From the IMG/VR virus record IMGVR_UViG_3300049811_000253, positions 1-22,627 of that record: DNA of 22,627 bases. One strand, given 5' to 3'. Origin of the DNA: a virus. The first letter of the stretch is position 1. The number at the start of each line of letters is the position of its first letter. Under the pieces are notes generated by a model. The model was not told the DNA's origin. It saw nothing but the letters and a program-made list of their open reading frames with translations, and did not search any database. Below are positions 1-8,115 of the stretch, piece by piece. The translations under genes were made by a program, and so were the position numbers.

Positions 1-1
1 G

Positions 2-88
2 TCGTCGCTGCGCGGTGTGTTCAAGGACGATGCGCGCACGCGCAGCGAGTTCCTGCGACTCGCGCATCCGAACGGGGCGGGGTATTGA
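2..88 (+). CDS. C-terminal end of an unidentified phage gene (cut by window edge)
   Basis: An open frame runs from the window edge and ends at TGA 86-88, giving the last 28 residues of a protein that finishes in HPNGAGY. It lies directly upstream of the gp25-type baseplate gene and on the same strand. In P2-like order this would be the place of baseplate protein gpV, but the fragment is too short to recognise and no motif supports that. The frame has no visible start inside the window. I see only that an open frame ends cleanly ahead of a structured gap; identity is unknown. Confidence 0.5.
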   Translation, partial: SSLRGVFKDDARTRSEFLRLAHPNGAGY

Positions 89-134
89 GCCAGGGCCCCG
101 AGACGAGTGAGTCGAGGGGCGGGGGGGCCCAACG

Positions 135-153
135 CCCCCCCCCCCCCCCCCCC
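135..153 (+). repeat. 19-nt poly-C tract preceded by a G-rich run
   Basis: Nineteen consecutive C residues follow GGGG C GGGGGGG CCC AACG (116-134). The G7 run at 121-127 can pair with seven Cs of the tract across a 7-nt loop (128-134), so the transcript can fold into a G/C homopolymer hairpin. On the minus strand the tract is a G19 run able to form a quadruplex. It lies in the gap before the gp25 gene. Tracts of this kind are prone to slippage in replication and sequencing, so the exact length should be treated with caution. Confidence 0.9.
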
Positions 154-176
154 GCTAGGGTAGGGGCGGGCAAGCG

Positions 177-200
177 AGGAGGGCCGCTCACGGCCCTCCT
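177..200 (+). other. Perfect 10-bp hairpin in the gp25 leader
   Basis: AGGAGGGCCG (177-186) and CGGCCCTCCT (191-200) are perfect reverse complements around a CTCA tetraloop. No T-tract follows immediately, so it is not a textbook intrinsic terminator. It may be a processing site, an attenuator, or the first of a pair with the next hairpin. Confidence 0.7.
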
Positions 201-202
201 AC

Positions 203-227
203 GAAGCGTGCGAGCGCTTCCGGTTTT
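203..227 (+). terminator. Second leader hairpin with short T-tract, possible weak terminator
   Basis: GAAGCG (203-208) pairs with CGCTTC (215-220) around a 6-nt loop and is followed by CGGTTTT (221-227). The stem is short and the T-tract has only four Ts, so at most it would be a weak or partial terminator that reduces read-through from the upstream gene. It sits about 23 bases before the gp25 start codon. Confidence 0.35.
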
Positions 228-249
228 CGACCTGCAAGTAGGGGGAAAA

Positions 250-672
250 ATGGAAATCACTCCCGTTGACCCTTCGGTGGGCATTAACGCGGAAACCGGC
301 GGGACCATCGTAGGATGGGCGCACGTCGAGCAGAGCCTTCGTGACATCTTCTGGACCCGCTTCGGGGAGCGGATCATGCGCGAGTGGTATGGGAGCTTCG
401 TTCCTGCCTTGCTCGGGCGCAACCTGACCGCGGCGGAGGTCACGCCGGTCTTCGCGGCAATCGCATCGGCCATCGAAGTATGGGAGCCGCGCTTCCGCGT
501 GACCGATCTTGTCCCGACCCGCGCCACGCGGGAGGGGGAGCTTCACATCTACATCGCCGGGGAGTTTCGCCCGCGCGCGCTTTTCGGTGACTACACCGCG
601 GAGGGCGCGCGCCGCGTGGAGCTTGTCATCGGCGCCGAGGGCTTGCGGGCAGAGCGGAGGCGGACGCAATGA
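250..672 (+). CDS. W: gp25/gpW-like baseplate wedge protein
   Basis: This 140-aa protein matches the T4 gp25 / P2 gpW family, a sheath-like baseplate wedge component that helps start sheath assembly. The family pattern is visible: a GINAETGG turn, VEQSLRDIFWT, then a GERIM..WYGS motif, and a C-terminal beta-rich half ending VELVIGAEGLRAERR. I chose ATG 250 because AGGGGG lies just upstream and homologues begin close to this point. The same frame is open back to a TTG at 85, but that extension reads through the poly-C tract as a proline run and looks non-coding. The stop overlaps the next start (ATGA at 669-672), so it is translationally coupled to the gpJ gene. Confidence 0.92.
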   Translation: MEITPVDPSVGINAETGGTIVGWAHVEQSLRDIFWTRFGERIMREWYGSFVPALLGRNLTAAEVTPVFAAIASAIEVWEPRFRVTDLVPTRATREGELHIYIAGEFRPRALFGDYTAEGARRVELVIGAEGLRAERRRTQ

Positions 673-1523
673 GCATCACGCAGATCGACATCGACGCGCT
701 TCCCCCGCCGAAGGTGGTCGAGGAGCTTGACTTCGAGGCGCTTCTTTCCGCAGCGGTGGCCGAATTGATCGCGCGCTTCCCGCCTATCGCGGGTGTGATC
801 CAGCTCGAAAGCGAGCCCGCGCGGAAGCTGCTCGAAGTCGATGCCTTCCGCGAGGTCTTGATCCGGGCGCGGATCAACGCCGCGGCCCGGAGCCAGCTTC
901 TGGCTTTCGCGTCCGAGAGCGACCTTGACCATCTGGCGGCCTTCTACGACGTCGCCCGCTTGCCGGGAGAGGACGACGCGCGCCTCCGCGCGCGGGTCGT
1001 CCTTGCAATCTCAGGCCGGAGCACGGGCGGCACCGCGGAGCGGTATCGCTACATCGCCATGACGGCATCGGTGGACGTCCGGGACGTGATCGTCTGGCGG
1101 GACGCCATCACACCGACCGTGAACGTGGCGGTCTATTCCTTCGCGCCCGGCGGTGTCGCCGGGCCGTCGCTCCTCTCGACGGTGGAGGCCGCCCTCAATG
1201 CGCCGGACGTCCGCATGGTCAGCGACACAATTTCCGTGCGGTCGGCGGTCACGCAGACGCGCTCGGTGGTGGCCGACGTCTGGCTCCTGCCGGATGCTCC
1301 GCTGGCGGTGTTCGATGGCCTCGAAGCGGCTCTGCGTGCCGATTTCGCGGCGGAGGCGGGGCTAGGCTTCGATCTGACCCGCGCGTGGATCACGGCCCGC
1401 CTGATGCGGCCCGGGGTGCAGCGGGTGGAAATCCTTTCCCCCTCCGCGGACGTCGCGGTGGCGGAGTTCGAGGCCCTTGCCCTCGGCGCAATCACACTGA
1501 CCTTCCGGGGGCGCGCGCTCTGA
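669..1523 (+). CDS. J: Baseplate J-like protein
   Basis: This 284-aa protein is a P2 gpJ / Mu gp47-type baseplate wedge protein, the part that joins the central hub to the fibres in contractile tails. Family signs are the N-terminal PPKVVEELDFEALL segment, the helical stretch RINAAARSQLLAFA followed by DLDHLAAFYDVARL, and a later VDVRDVIVW strand region typical of the second domain. Its length is normal for the family. It starts at the ATGA overlap with gp25 and ends in a TGATG overlap with the next gene, which fits the conserved W-J-I cluster. Confidence 0.93.
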   Translation: MSITQIDIDALPPPKVVEELDFEALLSAAVAELIARFPPIAGVIQLESEPARKLLEVDAFREVLIRARINAAARSQLLAFASESDLDHLAAFYDVARLPGEDDARLRARVVLAISGRSTGGTAERYRYIAMTASVDVRDVIVWRDAITPTVNVAVYSFAPGGVAGPSLLSTVEAALNAPDVRMVSDTISVRSAVTQTRSVVADVWLLPDAPLAVFDGLEAALRADFAAEAGLGFDLTRAWITARLMRPGVQRVEILSPSADVAVAEFEALALGAITLTFRGRAL

Positions 1524-2674
1524 TGACCGATCTTCTGCCCTCCAATGCGACCGCCTTCGAGCGGGCCGCGTCCTTGACCATGGACGCAAGCGCGCGTGTG
1601 GGGGCGGGGATCGCCGCCATGCGAACGGCAAAGCTCGTATCCACGCCGGACGAATGGCTCCCGTGGCTGATCGCGGAGTATGGGCTAGGCCCCGTCTCGG
1701 TCTATGTGCCGAGCGCCCGCGCCTTGATCGAGACCGGCATCGACTGGCAGCGCGTCCGGGGCACTCCGGGGGCGGTGCAGCGCGGTCTTGCGTGGATCGG
1801 CTACGCGGCGCAGATCGAGCAAGCGCCCATAACGCGGCGGCGCTGGCATCTCTTCCAGCTCGCCCTTGACCGCGTGCGGGACGCGGAGCAGCCGGACCTT
1901 GAGAGCGTCGAAGGGGTCGTAAGCCTTTCCGTGCCCGTCCGCTCGCGCTTCTGGCGCGGCTTCCGGGGCTACGACGTCAGGGAGGCGGAGTGGTCGCGGC
2001 GGCCATGGAGCGGGGCGCGCTATGCCTCCTCCTCCGGCGCCCGCCTCCGGCCCGGCGGCACAAAGTGGTCTTTCGGGCGCGGCACCGACATCAACATCCT
2101 GCTTTCGCCGGAGGAGCTCGTCGCCCTCTCCGCGTGGCAGCAACTTCCCGATAGCGAGCTGATCGGGTGGGGGCTGCGGTTCGCGCAGACCTACGGTCGC
2201 AGTCAGGCGACTTGGGGCGAGTTCTCGTGGGACGGCACGGGAGCCACATGGGCGACATACGGCGAGACGGAGCGGCTGAATTTGATGGCTTCGGCTCTCT
2301 TCCGGCGGCCCCTCTGGATCTGCTTTCGGGACGCAGCGGGCGACGTCATCGGCTTCCGTCGCGCCAAGGCGGCGAGCCCGGTCGTGCTGTCCCCCTCCGG
2401 TCCCTACCGCGTCGGCCCCTTCCGCTTCCTGCCGGTCTCGCTCGGGACGAGCTTCTACGTCGAAGCCCTGACCGACTTCGGGGACGGTGACGGCAGGACC
2501 GCGCTCACGGCCTCTCTGGTATGGGACGCGCTCCCGCTTGATACCTCTCGACCCGGCTTGCAGTGGGCCGGGCCGGGAGAGCTTTCCCCCGGGGTGGAGG
2601 TCGCCGCTCGACCCGTCCACATCACCTTTGGGCGGACGGTGCGCGAGCGCCTCCGCTATCACCTGACCTTCTAG
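1523..2674 (+). CDS. I: Tail protein I-like baseplate protein with long C-terminal extension
   Basis: The 383-aa product starts at ATG 1523 in a TGATG overlap with gpJ. Its N-terminal third resembles the P2 gpI family: LLPSNATAFERAA near the start, then a segment rich in W and A leading to RGTPGAVQRGL, the usual GT.......al region. P2 gpI is only about half this length. The extra C-terminal part (roughly residues 190-383) is rich in aromatic residues and resembles no domain I know; it may carry a fibre-attachment or adhesin function. Gene order (after J, before the large DUF4815-type protein) supports a baseplate-periphery role. An in-frame upstream extension to 1385 overlaps gpJ and is rejected. 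Confidence 0.85.
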   Translation: MTDLLPSNATAFERAASLTMDASARVGAGIAAMRTAKLVSTPDEWLPWLIAEYGLGPVSVYVPSARALIETGIDWQRVRGTPGAVQRGLAWIGYAAQIEQAPITRRRWHLFQLALDRVRDAEQPDLESVEGVVSLSVPVRSRFWRGFRGYDVREAEWSRRPWSGARYASSSGARLRPGGTKWSFGRGTDINILLSPEELVALSAWQQLPDSELIGWGLRFAQTYGRSQATWGEFSWDGTGATWATYGETERLNLMASALFRRPLWICFRDAAGDVIGFRRAKAASPVVLSPSGPYRVGPFRFLPVSLGTSFYVEALTDFGDGDGRTALTASLVWDALPLDTSRPGLQWAGPGELSPGVEVAARPVHITFGRTVRERLRYHLTF

Positions 2675-2685
2675 GCGAGGATCAC

Positions 2686-5600
2686 ATGCCCGCACCCTAC
2701 CACCACCGCTCGGGGCTCCCGGGGGTCTATGACCGCACGCCGGACTTCCCGGATTGGGCGCGCGTCCTTTTCCGCGAGGACCGGATCGCGCAGGCCGCGG
2801 AAGTCATGGAGGCGCAGAGCATCCTTGAAGGGCGCGGTCGGCGCGTGGCCGAGCGCATCATGCGCGACGGCGACCGGATCGAAGGCGCGGAAATCCTGAT
2901 CGACGCCCCGGGCGGGGCGGTCACGATCACCCCGGGCCGCGTCTATGCGCGCGGGGACGTCCGGCCCGTGCCCGGCGCTACCTTGTCCGGGGTGCCGATG
3001 ACGGGGGAGGTCTCTGTCGGCGTCCGCATCGTGACGAGCGTCATCACCGAGCAGCAAGAGCCCGCCCTTCTCGGCCTTCACCCGGGGACGGAAGCGGAGG
3101 GCGAAGCGGGGGCGGGCCGCGAAGTCGAAGCGGTCGAGTGGGGCTATTCGGGCGACGGCGAGGCAGGCGACCTGTTCCCGGTCTATCTGCTCAAGGACGG
3201 CGTGCCGGTCGATCAGACGCCGCCTCCCGCCCTTTCTGGCGTCACGCAGGCGATTGCCCTTTACGACCGGGACGCTCACGGCTCATACGTCGTCCGCGGC
3301 TGCACCGTGCGCGCCCTCGGATTGATCGGCGGCGAGCAGCACTTTTCTATCGCGGAGGGGACCGCCAACATCCTCGGCTTCAAGCGCGTGCGCGAAGCGG
3401 CGATCCGCCACACCGAGCCGGAAGACCCCGACCTCGGCTTGGTCGATGCGGAGCCCCACGTCTTCGCGGACGGCGGCACGGGGACGGCGGTCATCCAGAT
3501 CAACCGCGGGCCGCTCGCGGCGCTTGTTTCGGCCATCATCACGCGGCAAAGGACGATCACGCTGACCAAGGGCGCGACCGGGACGCTTGACCTTCTGCCG
3601 GACGACAGCGTGACCGCTATCGTCTCGGTCGTGCAGGGCGCGACGACCTATGCCGCAGGGACCGACTACATCCTGAACGCGGATCGAGTGGACTGGTCGC
3701 CCGCGGGGAGCGAGCCCGCCTCTGGCTCCTCCTATGATGTGACATACCGCTACCTCGACGCGGCGACCCCGGTCGCCACCACGGCGGACACGGTGTCGCT
3801 TTCTGGCGGGGTCACGGGGACGACGGTCCTCCTGTCCTACACATACAAGCTGCCTCGCAACGACTTGCTCTGTCTCGACGCGGACGGCCTCCCGGTCTAT
3901 GTCCGCGGCGTCTCCTCCGTCGCCGCGCCGCGCGCGCCCGCGCAACCTGCCGCGCTGCTCGCGCTTGCGGAAATCCGCAACGACTGGCGCGGGCCGCCGG
4001 AGGTCATCAACACCGACGTGCGCTCGGTGCCATACGTCGAGCTGTGGGCATATATCCGGCGCCTGTTCGACGCGCTCGACCTGATCGCGCTTGAGCGCCT
4101 CCGGCGGGACATCGACAGCCGGGAGCCTGTGGCGAAGAAAGGGGTCTTTGTCGATCCGTGGGAGAGCGACTTCTACCGCGACGAGGGCGAGGCGCAGACG
4201 GGCGCGGTCTTCGGCGGGCAGATGCGGCTTGCCATCGACCCGACCATCCACGTTCTCGGCCTGACAAGCTCGGCAATGCTGGACTGGACGCCCGAGGTCG
4301 TCATCCGGCAGGAGCTGGCCACGGGGTGCATGAGGATCAATCCCTATGCCAACTTCGAGCCGCTCCCCGCGAGCCTTGTTCTTGATCCGCCTGCCGACTT
4401 CTGGTCGGTCGCATCGACGCAATGGACGTCGGCGCAGACGCAGCAAGTCATCGGGTCAGACTTCGGCCTTGCTACGCGGGCGGAGGTCGTCGGGACACGC
4501 CGCGAGCTGATCGCCAATCTGCGGCAAATCCCTATCGACTTTCTGATCCGGGGCTTCGGCCCCGGGGAGGCGCTTTCGGCCCTGACATTCGACGGGCTGA
4601 ACGTCCTTCCGGCTGCGCCGCTTGTGGCCAATGCGTCGGGTGTGGTCGCCGGGACGTTCACCATCCCGGCGAACGTTCCCGCGGGGACGAAGGTCGTGGT
4701 CGCTACCGGGGCCGCCGGGACGACGGCGACCGCGCAGTGGGTCGGGCAAGGCACGGTTGAAATCTCCGTCATGCGGCGTGTGGCTACCCTGCCTGTGCAG
4801 CCTCCGCGGGACACCGACCGGGGCCGCTCCGACCCTCTCGCGCAGACCTTCACGCTGGTCGAGCCCCGGCACGTCGCCGGGGTGGACCTTCGCGTCTGCG
4901 CGGTAGGGGACGAGGCAAACGGCTTGCTGGTAGAGCTTCGCACGGTCGAGAACGGCATCCCGACCGGCGAAATCCTCGCTCAAACCGCGGTTTCAATGAC
5001 CGGTGTATCCCCCGGCCAGTGGATCGCGGCCCGCTTCCCGGTCCCGGTCTATCTGACAGCCGACCGGGAGTTCTGCTTCGTCGTGAAGACCGACGACGCG
5101 GAGCACGCCTTGAGCATCGGGCGGATCGGGGACTTTGACGCGGCGGCGCAGCGGTGGATCGGGGCGCAGCCCTACTCGGTCGGCGTTCTCCTCTCCTCCT
5201 CAAACGCGAGGACGTGGACGCCGCATCAGAGCGAGGACCTGACTTTCCGGCTGGTCGCGGCGCGCTTCGCGCCGACGACCAAGATGATTGCCTTCGGGCA
5301 AGTCCACGTGTCCGAAATGTCAGATCTGATCGTCCGTGGCGGCTTCGAGCTTCCTACTGCCGACGCTTCGATCATCTTCGAGGTCGAGCGCGCGGACGGG
5401 CGGGTGACGCGGCTTCTGCCGGGGCAACTGTGGGAGCTCGCGGAGTTCGTGACGGAGGCGATCACGGTGCGGGCAATCCTGTCCGGGACACCGACCGTCA
5501 GCCCGACGCTCTACGCCCGGCCCGCGCTGATCGCGGGGCGGCTCCGGGCGTCGGGGACTTACGTCTCCCGGGCCTTTAGCATGGGGGCCGCAATCCGGCT

Positions 5601-5841
5601 GTCCGCTTTCGTCAAGTCGAGACTGCCGCCGGGCTCTACGCTTGCGGTGGAGATCGACGCGGCGGACGACAACTGGACCCCGGTCGCGCAGCACGCTTCG
5701 ACCGTCCTTGATGACGGCTGGATCGAGCGCGAATACAGGGTGGCGCATTACAGCGCCCCGAGCGGGAGGATCAGGCTGACGCTTGCGGGCACTCCCGCGG
5801 CGAGGCCAGTTCTTTCCGACCTCCGGGCGGTCTCGGTCTAG
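2686..5841 (+). CDS. DUF4815-type large phage structural protein
   Basis: This 1051-aa protein is the largest in the window. The N-terminus (MPAPYHHRSGLPGVYDRTPD, then a RIAQAAEVMEAQSILEGRGR helix and a region of beta strands such as PGRVYARGDVR) matches the DUF4815 family found in many myovirus-type prophages, where the gene sits between the tail I gene and the sheath. The rest is beta-rich and contains repeated ITLTKG..GTLDLLPDD-type strands suggestive of immunoglobulin-like or jelly-roll folds. The C-terminal third (APRHVAG-type and GSTLAVEIDAAD segments) looks like carbohydrate-binding sandwich domains. It is probably a baseplate-attached fibre or adaptor. ATG 2686 follows GGCGAGG; the upstream in-frame start overlaps gene I and is not used. 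Confidence 0.82.
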   Translation: MPAPYHHRSGLPGVYDRTPDFPDWARVLFREDRIAQAAEVMEAQSILEGRGRRVAERIMRDGDRIEGAEILIDAPGGAVTITPGRVYARGDVRPVPGATLSGVPMTGEVSVGVRIVTSVITEQQEPALLGLHPGTEAEGEAGAGREVEAVEWGYSGDGEAGDLFPVYLLKDGVPVDQTPPPALSGVTQAIALYDRDAHGSYVVRGCTVRALGLIGGEQHFSIAEGTANILGFKRVREAAIRHTEPEDPDLGLVDAEPHVFADGGTGTAVIQINRGPLAALVSAIITRQRTITLTKGATGTLDLLPDDSVTAIVSVVQGATTYAAGTDYILNADRVDWSPAGSEPASGSSYDVTYRYLDAATPVATTADTVSLSGGVTGTTVLLSYTYKLPRNDLLCLDADGLPVYVRGVSSVAAPRAPAQPAALLALAEIRNDWRGPPEVINTDVRSVPYVELWAYIRRLFDALDLIALERLRRDIDSREPVAKKGVFVDPWESDFYRDEGEAQTGAVFGGQMRLAIDPTIHVLGLTSSAMLDWTPEVVIRQELATGCMRINPYANFEPLPASLVLDPPADFWSVASTQWTSAQTQQVIGSDFGLATRAEVVGTRRELIANLRQIPIDFLIRGFGPGEALSALTFDGLNVLPAAPLVANASGVVAGTFTIPANVPAGTKVVVATGAAGTTATAQWVGQGTVEISVMRRVATLPVQPPRDTDRGRSDPLAQTFTLVEPRHVAGVDLRVCAVGDEANGLLVELRTVENGIPTGEILAQTAVSMTGVSPGQWIAARFPVPVYLTADREFCFVVKTDDAEHALSIGRIGDFDAAAQRWIGAQPYSVGVLLSSSNARTWTPHQSEDLTFRLVAARFAPTTKMIAFGQVHVSEMSDLIVRGGFELPTADASIIFEVERADGRVTRLLPGQLWELAEFVTEAITVRAILSGTPTVSPTLYARPALIAGRLRASGTYVSRAFSMGAAIRLSAFVKSRLPPGSTLAVEIDAADDNWTPVAQHASTVLDDGWIEREYRVAHYSAPSGRIRLTLAGTPAARPVLSDLRAVSV

Positions 5842-5855
5842 GAAGGAGCAGGACG

Positions 5856-6266
5856 GTGACCATCGAAAACGAAACGGCGGCCCGGGGCTATCAGCTCCCG
5901 GCCCCGTCAAACAAGCTCAGCGAGGACGTCAACCGCTTGATCGCCGCGGTGACGCAGATCGACGCAGACATGGCAGCGGCCTTGCTCGCAATCGCGGGCA
6001 AGGCCAATACCGTTCACCTTCACGTCATCGCGGACGTCGCCGGACTTTCCGCGGCTCTCGACGGCAAGGCGGCAGTCGGTCATACGCACACGCTCCCGTC
6101 GCTCACGGGGGTCTCGGTGACGGCGGTCACGGACGGGCAGGCGCTGATCTACAGCGGCGGCCAGTGGGTCAACGCTTCGCTCGGGATCGGCAACGTGGCG
6201 GGCCTCGCCGCCGCGCTCGCGTCCTTGCAGGCGCAGATTGACGAAATCGACGGCGGGACTTTCTAG
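5856..6266 (+). CDS. Small HxH-containing fibre-like structural protein
   Basis: The 136-aa protein starts at GTG 5856, eight bases after a strong GGAAGGAG ribosome site (5841-5848). The N-terminal half is a predicted helix with heptad-like spacing (SEDVNRLIAAVTQIDADMAA), followed by AGLSAALDGKA. Two HxH motifs follow the pattern seen in fibre shafts: HLH near residues 54-56 and HTH at 76-78, the latter in GHTHTLPSLTGV. In T4 gp37 such motifs bind iron between three chains. The C-terminus ends in another short helix. It is likely a trimeric collar, chaperone or short-fibre component. No specific family is recognised. Its place between DUF4815 and the sheath is unusual for a fibre. Confidence 0.65.
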   Translation: MTIENETAARGYQLPAPSNKLSEDVNRLIAAVTQIDADMAAALLAIAGKANTVHLHVIADVAGLSAALDGKAAVGHTHTLPSLTGVSVTAVTDGQALIYSGGQWVNASLGIGNVAGLAAALASLQAQIDEIDGGTF

Positions 6267-6304
6267 GCCCGCCCATCCCCATCGACACCCTCAAGGAGAG
6301 AGCC

Positions 6305-7552
6305 ATGTCGGAACCGACTTTTGGCATCAGCATCACGCGCTCTGACAACGAGCCGCGCCCCGGCATCTACAGCGACATGTCGGTTGTCGGCCTGATCGGC
6401 ACGGCCCCGGCGGCGGATGCGCAGACCTTCCCGCTGAACACGCCCGTCCTGATTTTCTCGGACGACGCGGAGAAGCTTGCGGACCTCGGCGCGACCGGGA
6501 CGCTGGCGGACGCGGTGCGCCTGATCAATTCGCAGCTTGGCGAGTTCCAAGTCGCCGCGAAGATCGTCATCGTCCGCGTGACCGCGGGAGCGACCGCGAC
6601 CGACACGATCACCAACATCGTCGGCAACGGGACCACTACCGGCCTTGCGGCGTTCCTTTCGGCCCCCGCGGAGCTCGGGCACACGCCGCGCCTGATCGCC
6701 GCCCCGGGCTTCACCAGCCAGCGCGCCGCCGGGCAGGCGAATGCGGTCTGCGCCGCGCTTCCGGCAATCTGTGCCAAGCTCCTCGCGCACGCGGTCGTGG
6801 ACGGCCCGGCTACGAACATGGCGGACGCGCTCGCGTGGCGCGAGACGCTCTCCTCCGAGCGGCTTATCCCCGTCGATCCGGCGGTGAAAATCCTCTCCGG
6901 CGGCAGCACGGTCGTCGTCCCGATGTCGCCCGCGGTCATCGGCGTGGCGGTGCGGCGCGATCATCAGTTCAACGGTCGCCCCTTCCATTCGTGGGCCAAT
7001 CAGGCGGTGCAGGGCATTCTCGGGCCGTCTCGCCCCATTGCCTTCTCCCTCACGGACGGCGCGACGGAGGGGCAGACCCTCCTCAATGCAGGGGTCGGCG
7101 TCATGGTCCGCGGGGAAATGGGCGTCGAGAGCGCAATCGGCTCGGGCGGCTTCATCTTCATCGGGACCGACAACGCGGGCGAAGATGACCTCTGGCGCTT
7201 CTACAACGTCACGCGCGGGCGGGACTACATTCACCTGATGCTTCTGCGCACGCTGCGCTTCTACCTCGGGCGGTTCAACATCAACGGCCAGACGGTGCAG
7301 GCGATTGTCAACACGATGAACACGGAGCTGCGGAACCTCAAGGCGACCGGCGACATCCTCGGCTATCAGATCCGCTTCGACCGCGACCAGAACAGCCCGG
7401 AACAACTTCGGCAAGGCCGCCTCGTCATCCGCTTCGCCGCGGAGGAGGCTCCCGTCTTGCGCCACCTTGGCATCCAGTCGGCCCGCTATCGGCCCGCGCT
7501 GGACGCGCTTCTCGATGACCTGCTCGCGCAGGTCGGCGTCATCACCGGCTGA
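6305..7552 (+). CDS. FI: Tail sheath protein (gpFI-like)
   Basis: The 415-aa protein is a contractile tail sheath subunit of the P2 gpFI/T4 gp18 group, which polymerises around the tube and contracts to drive DNA entry. The N-terminus has the usual strand plus SVVGLIGTAP motif and an ILIFSDD-type segment. The C-terminal domain contains RDYIHLMLLRTLRFYLG and a final helix region ending DDLLAQVGVITG, typical for sheath C-termini that weave neighbouring subunits together. Start ATG 6305 follows AAGGAGAG. The next gene encodes the tail tube, the normal FI-FII pairing. Confidence 0.93.
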   Translation: MSEPTFGISITRSDNEPRPGIYSDMSVVGLIGTAPAADAQTFPLNTPVLIFSDDAEKLADLGATGTLADAVRLINSQLGEFQVAAKIVIVRVTAGATATDTITNIVGNGTTTGLAAFLSAPAELGHTPRLIAAPGFTSQRAAGQANAVCAALPAICAKLLAHAVVDGPATNMADALAWRETLSSERLIPVDPAVKILSGGSTVVVPMSPAVIGVAVRRDHQFNGRPFHSWANQAVQGILGPSRPIAFSLTDGATEGQTLLNAGVGVMVRGEMGVESAIGSGGFIFIGTDNAGEDDLWRFYNVTRGRDYIHLMLLRTLRFYLGRFNINGQTVQAIVNTMNTELRNLKATGDILGYQIRFDRDQNSPEQLRQGRLVIRFAAEEAPVLRHLGIQSARYRPALDALLDDLLAQVGVITG

Positions 7553-7584
7553 TCGCGGCCCCTCTCCCGAAAGGAAAACTTGCC

Positions 7585-8115
7585 ATGTCTGGCACGATCT
7601 ATGTGATGGAAGCCGCAAACCTGTTTTGCGGCGACCATGACCCCACGGCCTCGAAGCACCTGACCTTGACGGAGCTTCAACTCCCGAACCTGCAAGAGAT
7701 GTATCAGGACCATCACGCGGGCGGCTCGAAGGTCCAGATCGAAGTCGCGGTCGGCATCCAGAAGCTGGAGCCGACCTTCAAGCTCGCCGGATGGGACCCG
7801 GACCTCCTCGTGCAGTTCGGCCTTGGCTCGGGCCGCACGAAGGTCTTCACGGCGTATGGCGTCATCCGCAACAAACGGACGGGCGAGGCGGTCGAGGCGA
7901 AGGCGATCATGGAGGGGCGTCTCGGCAAGGTCGAGGCGGAAGCCTTCCAGCGCGGCGAGCTGATGGCGCACGACTATGCCATCAACGAGGTCGTCCACTA
8001 CGAGCTCTGGTTCGGGGACCGCGAGAAGCTTTATTGGGATTTCTACTCGACCGACTGGCGGCTTGACGGCGTGAGCCAGAACGCGGACGAGCGCAACATC
8101 CTGAGGATCAGCTGA
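7585..8115 (+). CDS. FII: Major tail tube protein (gpFII-like)
   Basis: The 176-aa product is the tail tube subunit of the P2 gpFII family. Characteristic pieces are MYQDHHAGGSKVQIEVAVGI near residues 34-53, the central KLEPTFKLAGWDPDLL, and a C-terminal ..HYELWFGDREKLYWDFYS segment preceding a polar tail. Its length is normal. ATG 7585 follows GAAAGGAAAA. The stop overlaps the chaperone gene start (TGATG at 8113-8117), so tube and chaperone are translationally coupled. Confidence 0.93.
   Translation: MSGTIYVMEAANLFCGDHDPTASKHLTLTELQLPNLQEMYQDHHAGGSKVQIEVAVGIQKLEPTFKLAGWDPDLLVQFGLGSGRTKVFTAYGVIRNKRTGEAVEAKAIMEGRLGKVEAEAFQRGELMAHDYAINEVVHYELWFGDREKLYWDFYSTDWRLDGVSQNADERNILRIS

Noticed and set aside
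85-249. N-terminal extension of the gp25-like frame from TTG 85
   Set aside because: It reads through the poly-C tract as a proline run, has no clear ribosome site and is absent from the gp25 pattern; ATG 250 has a ribosome site. Kept only as a speculative point in the findings.
6263-7618. 451-aa minus-strand open frame opposite the sheath gene
   Set aside because: High GC causes long antisense frames. The plus strand encodes a clear sheath protein; the antisense product is basic and Arg/Asp-rich with no motif.
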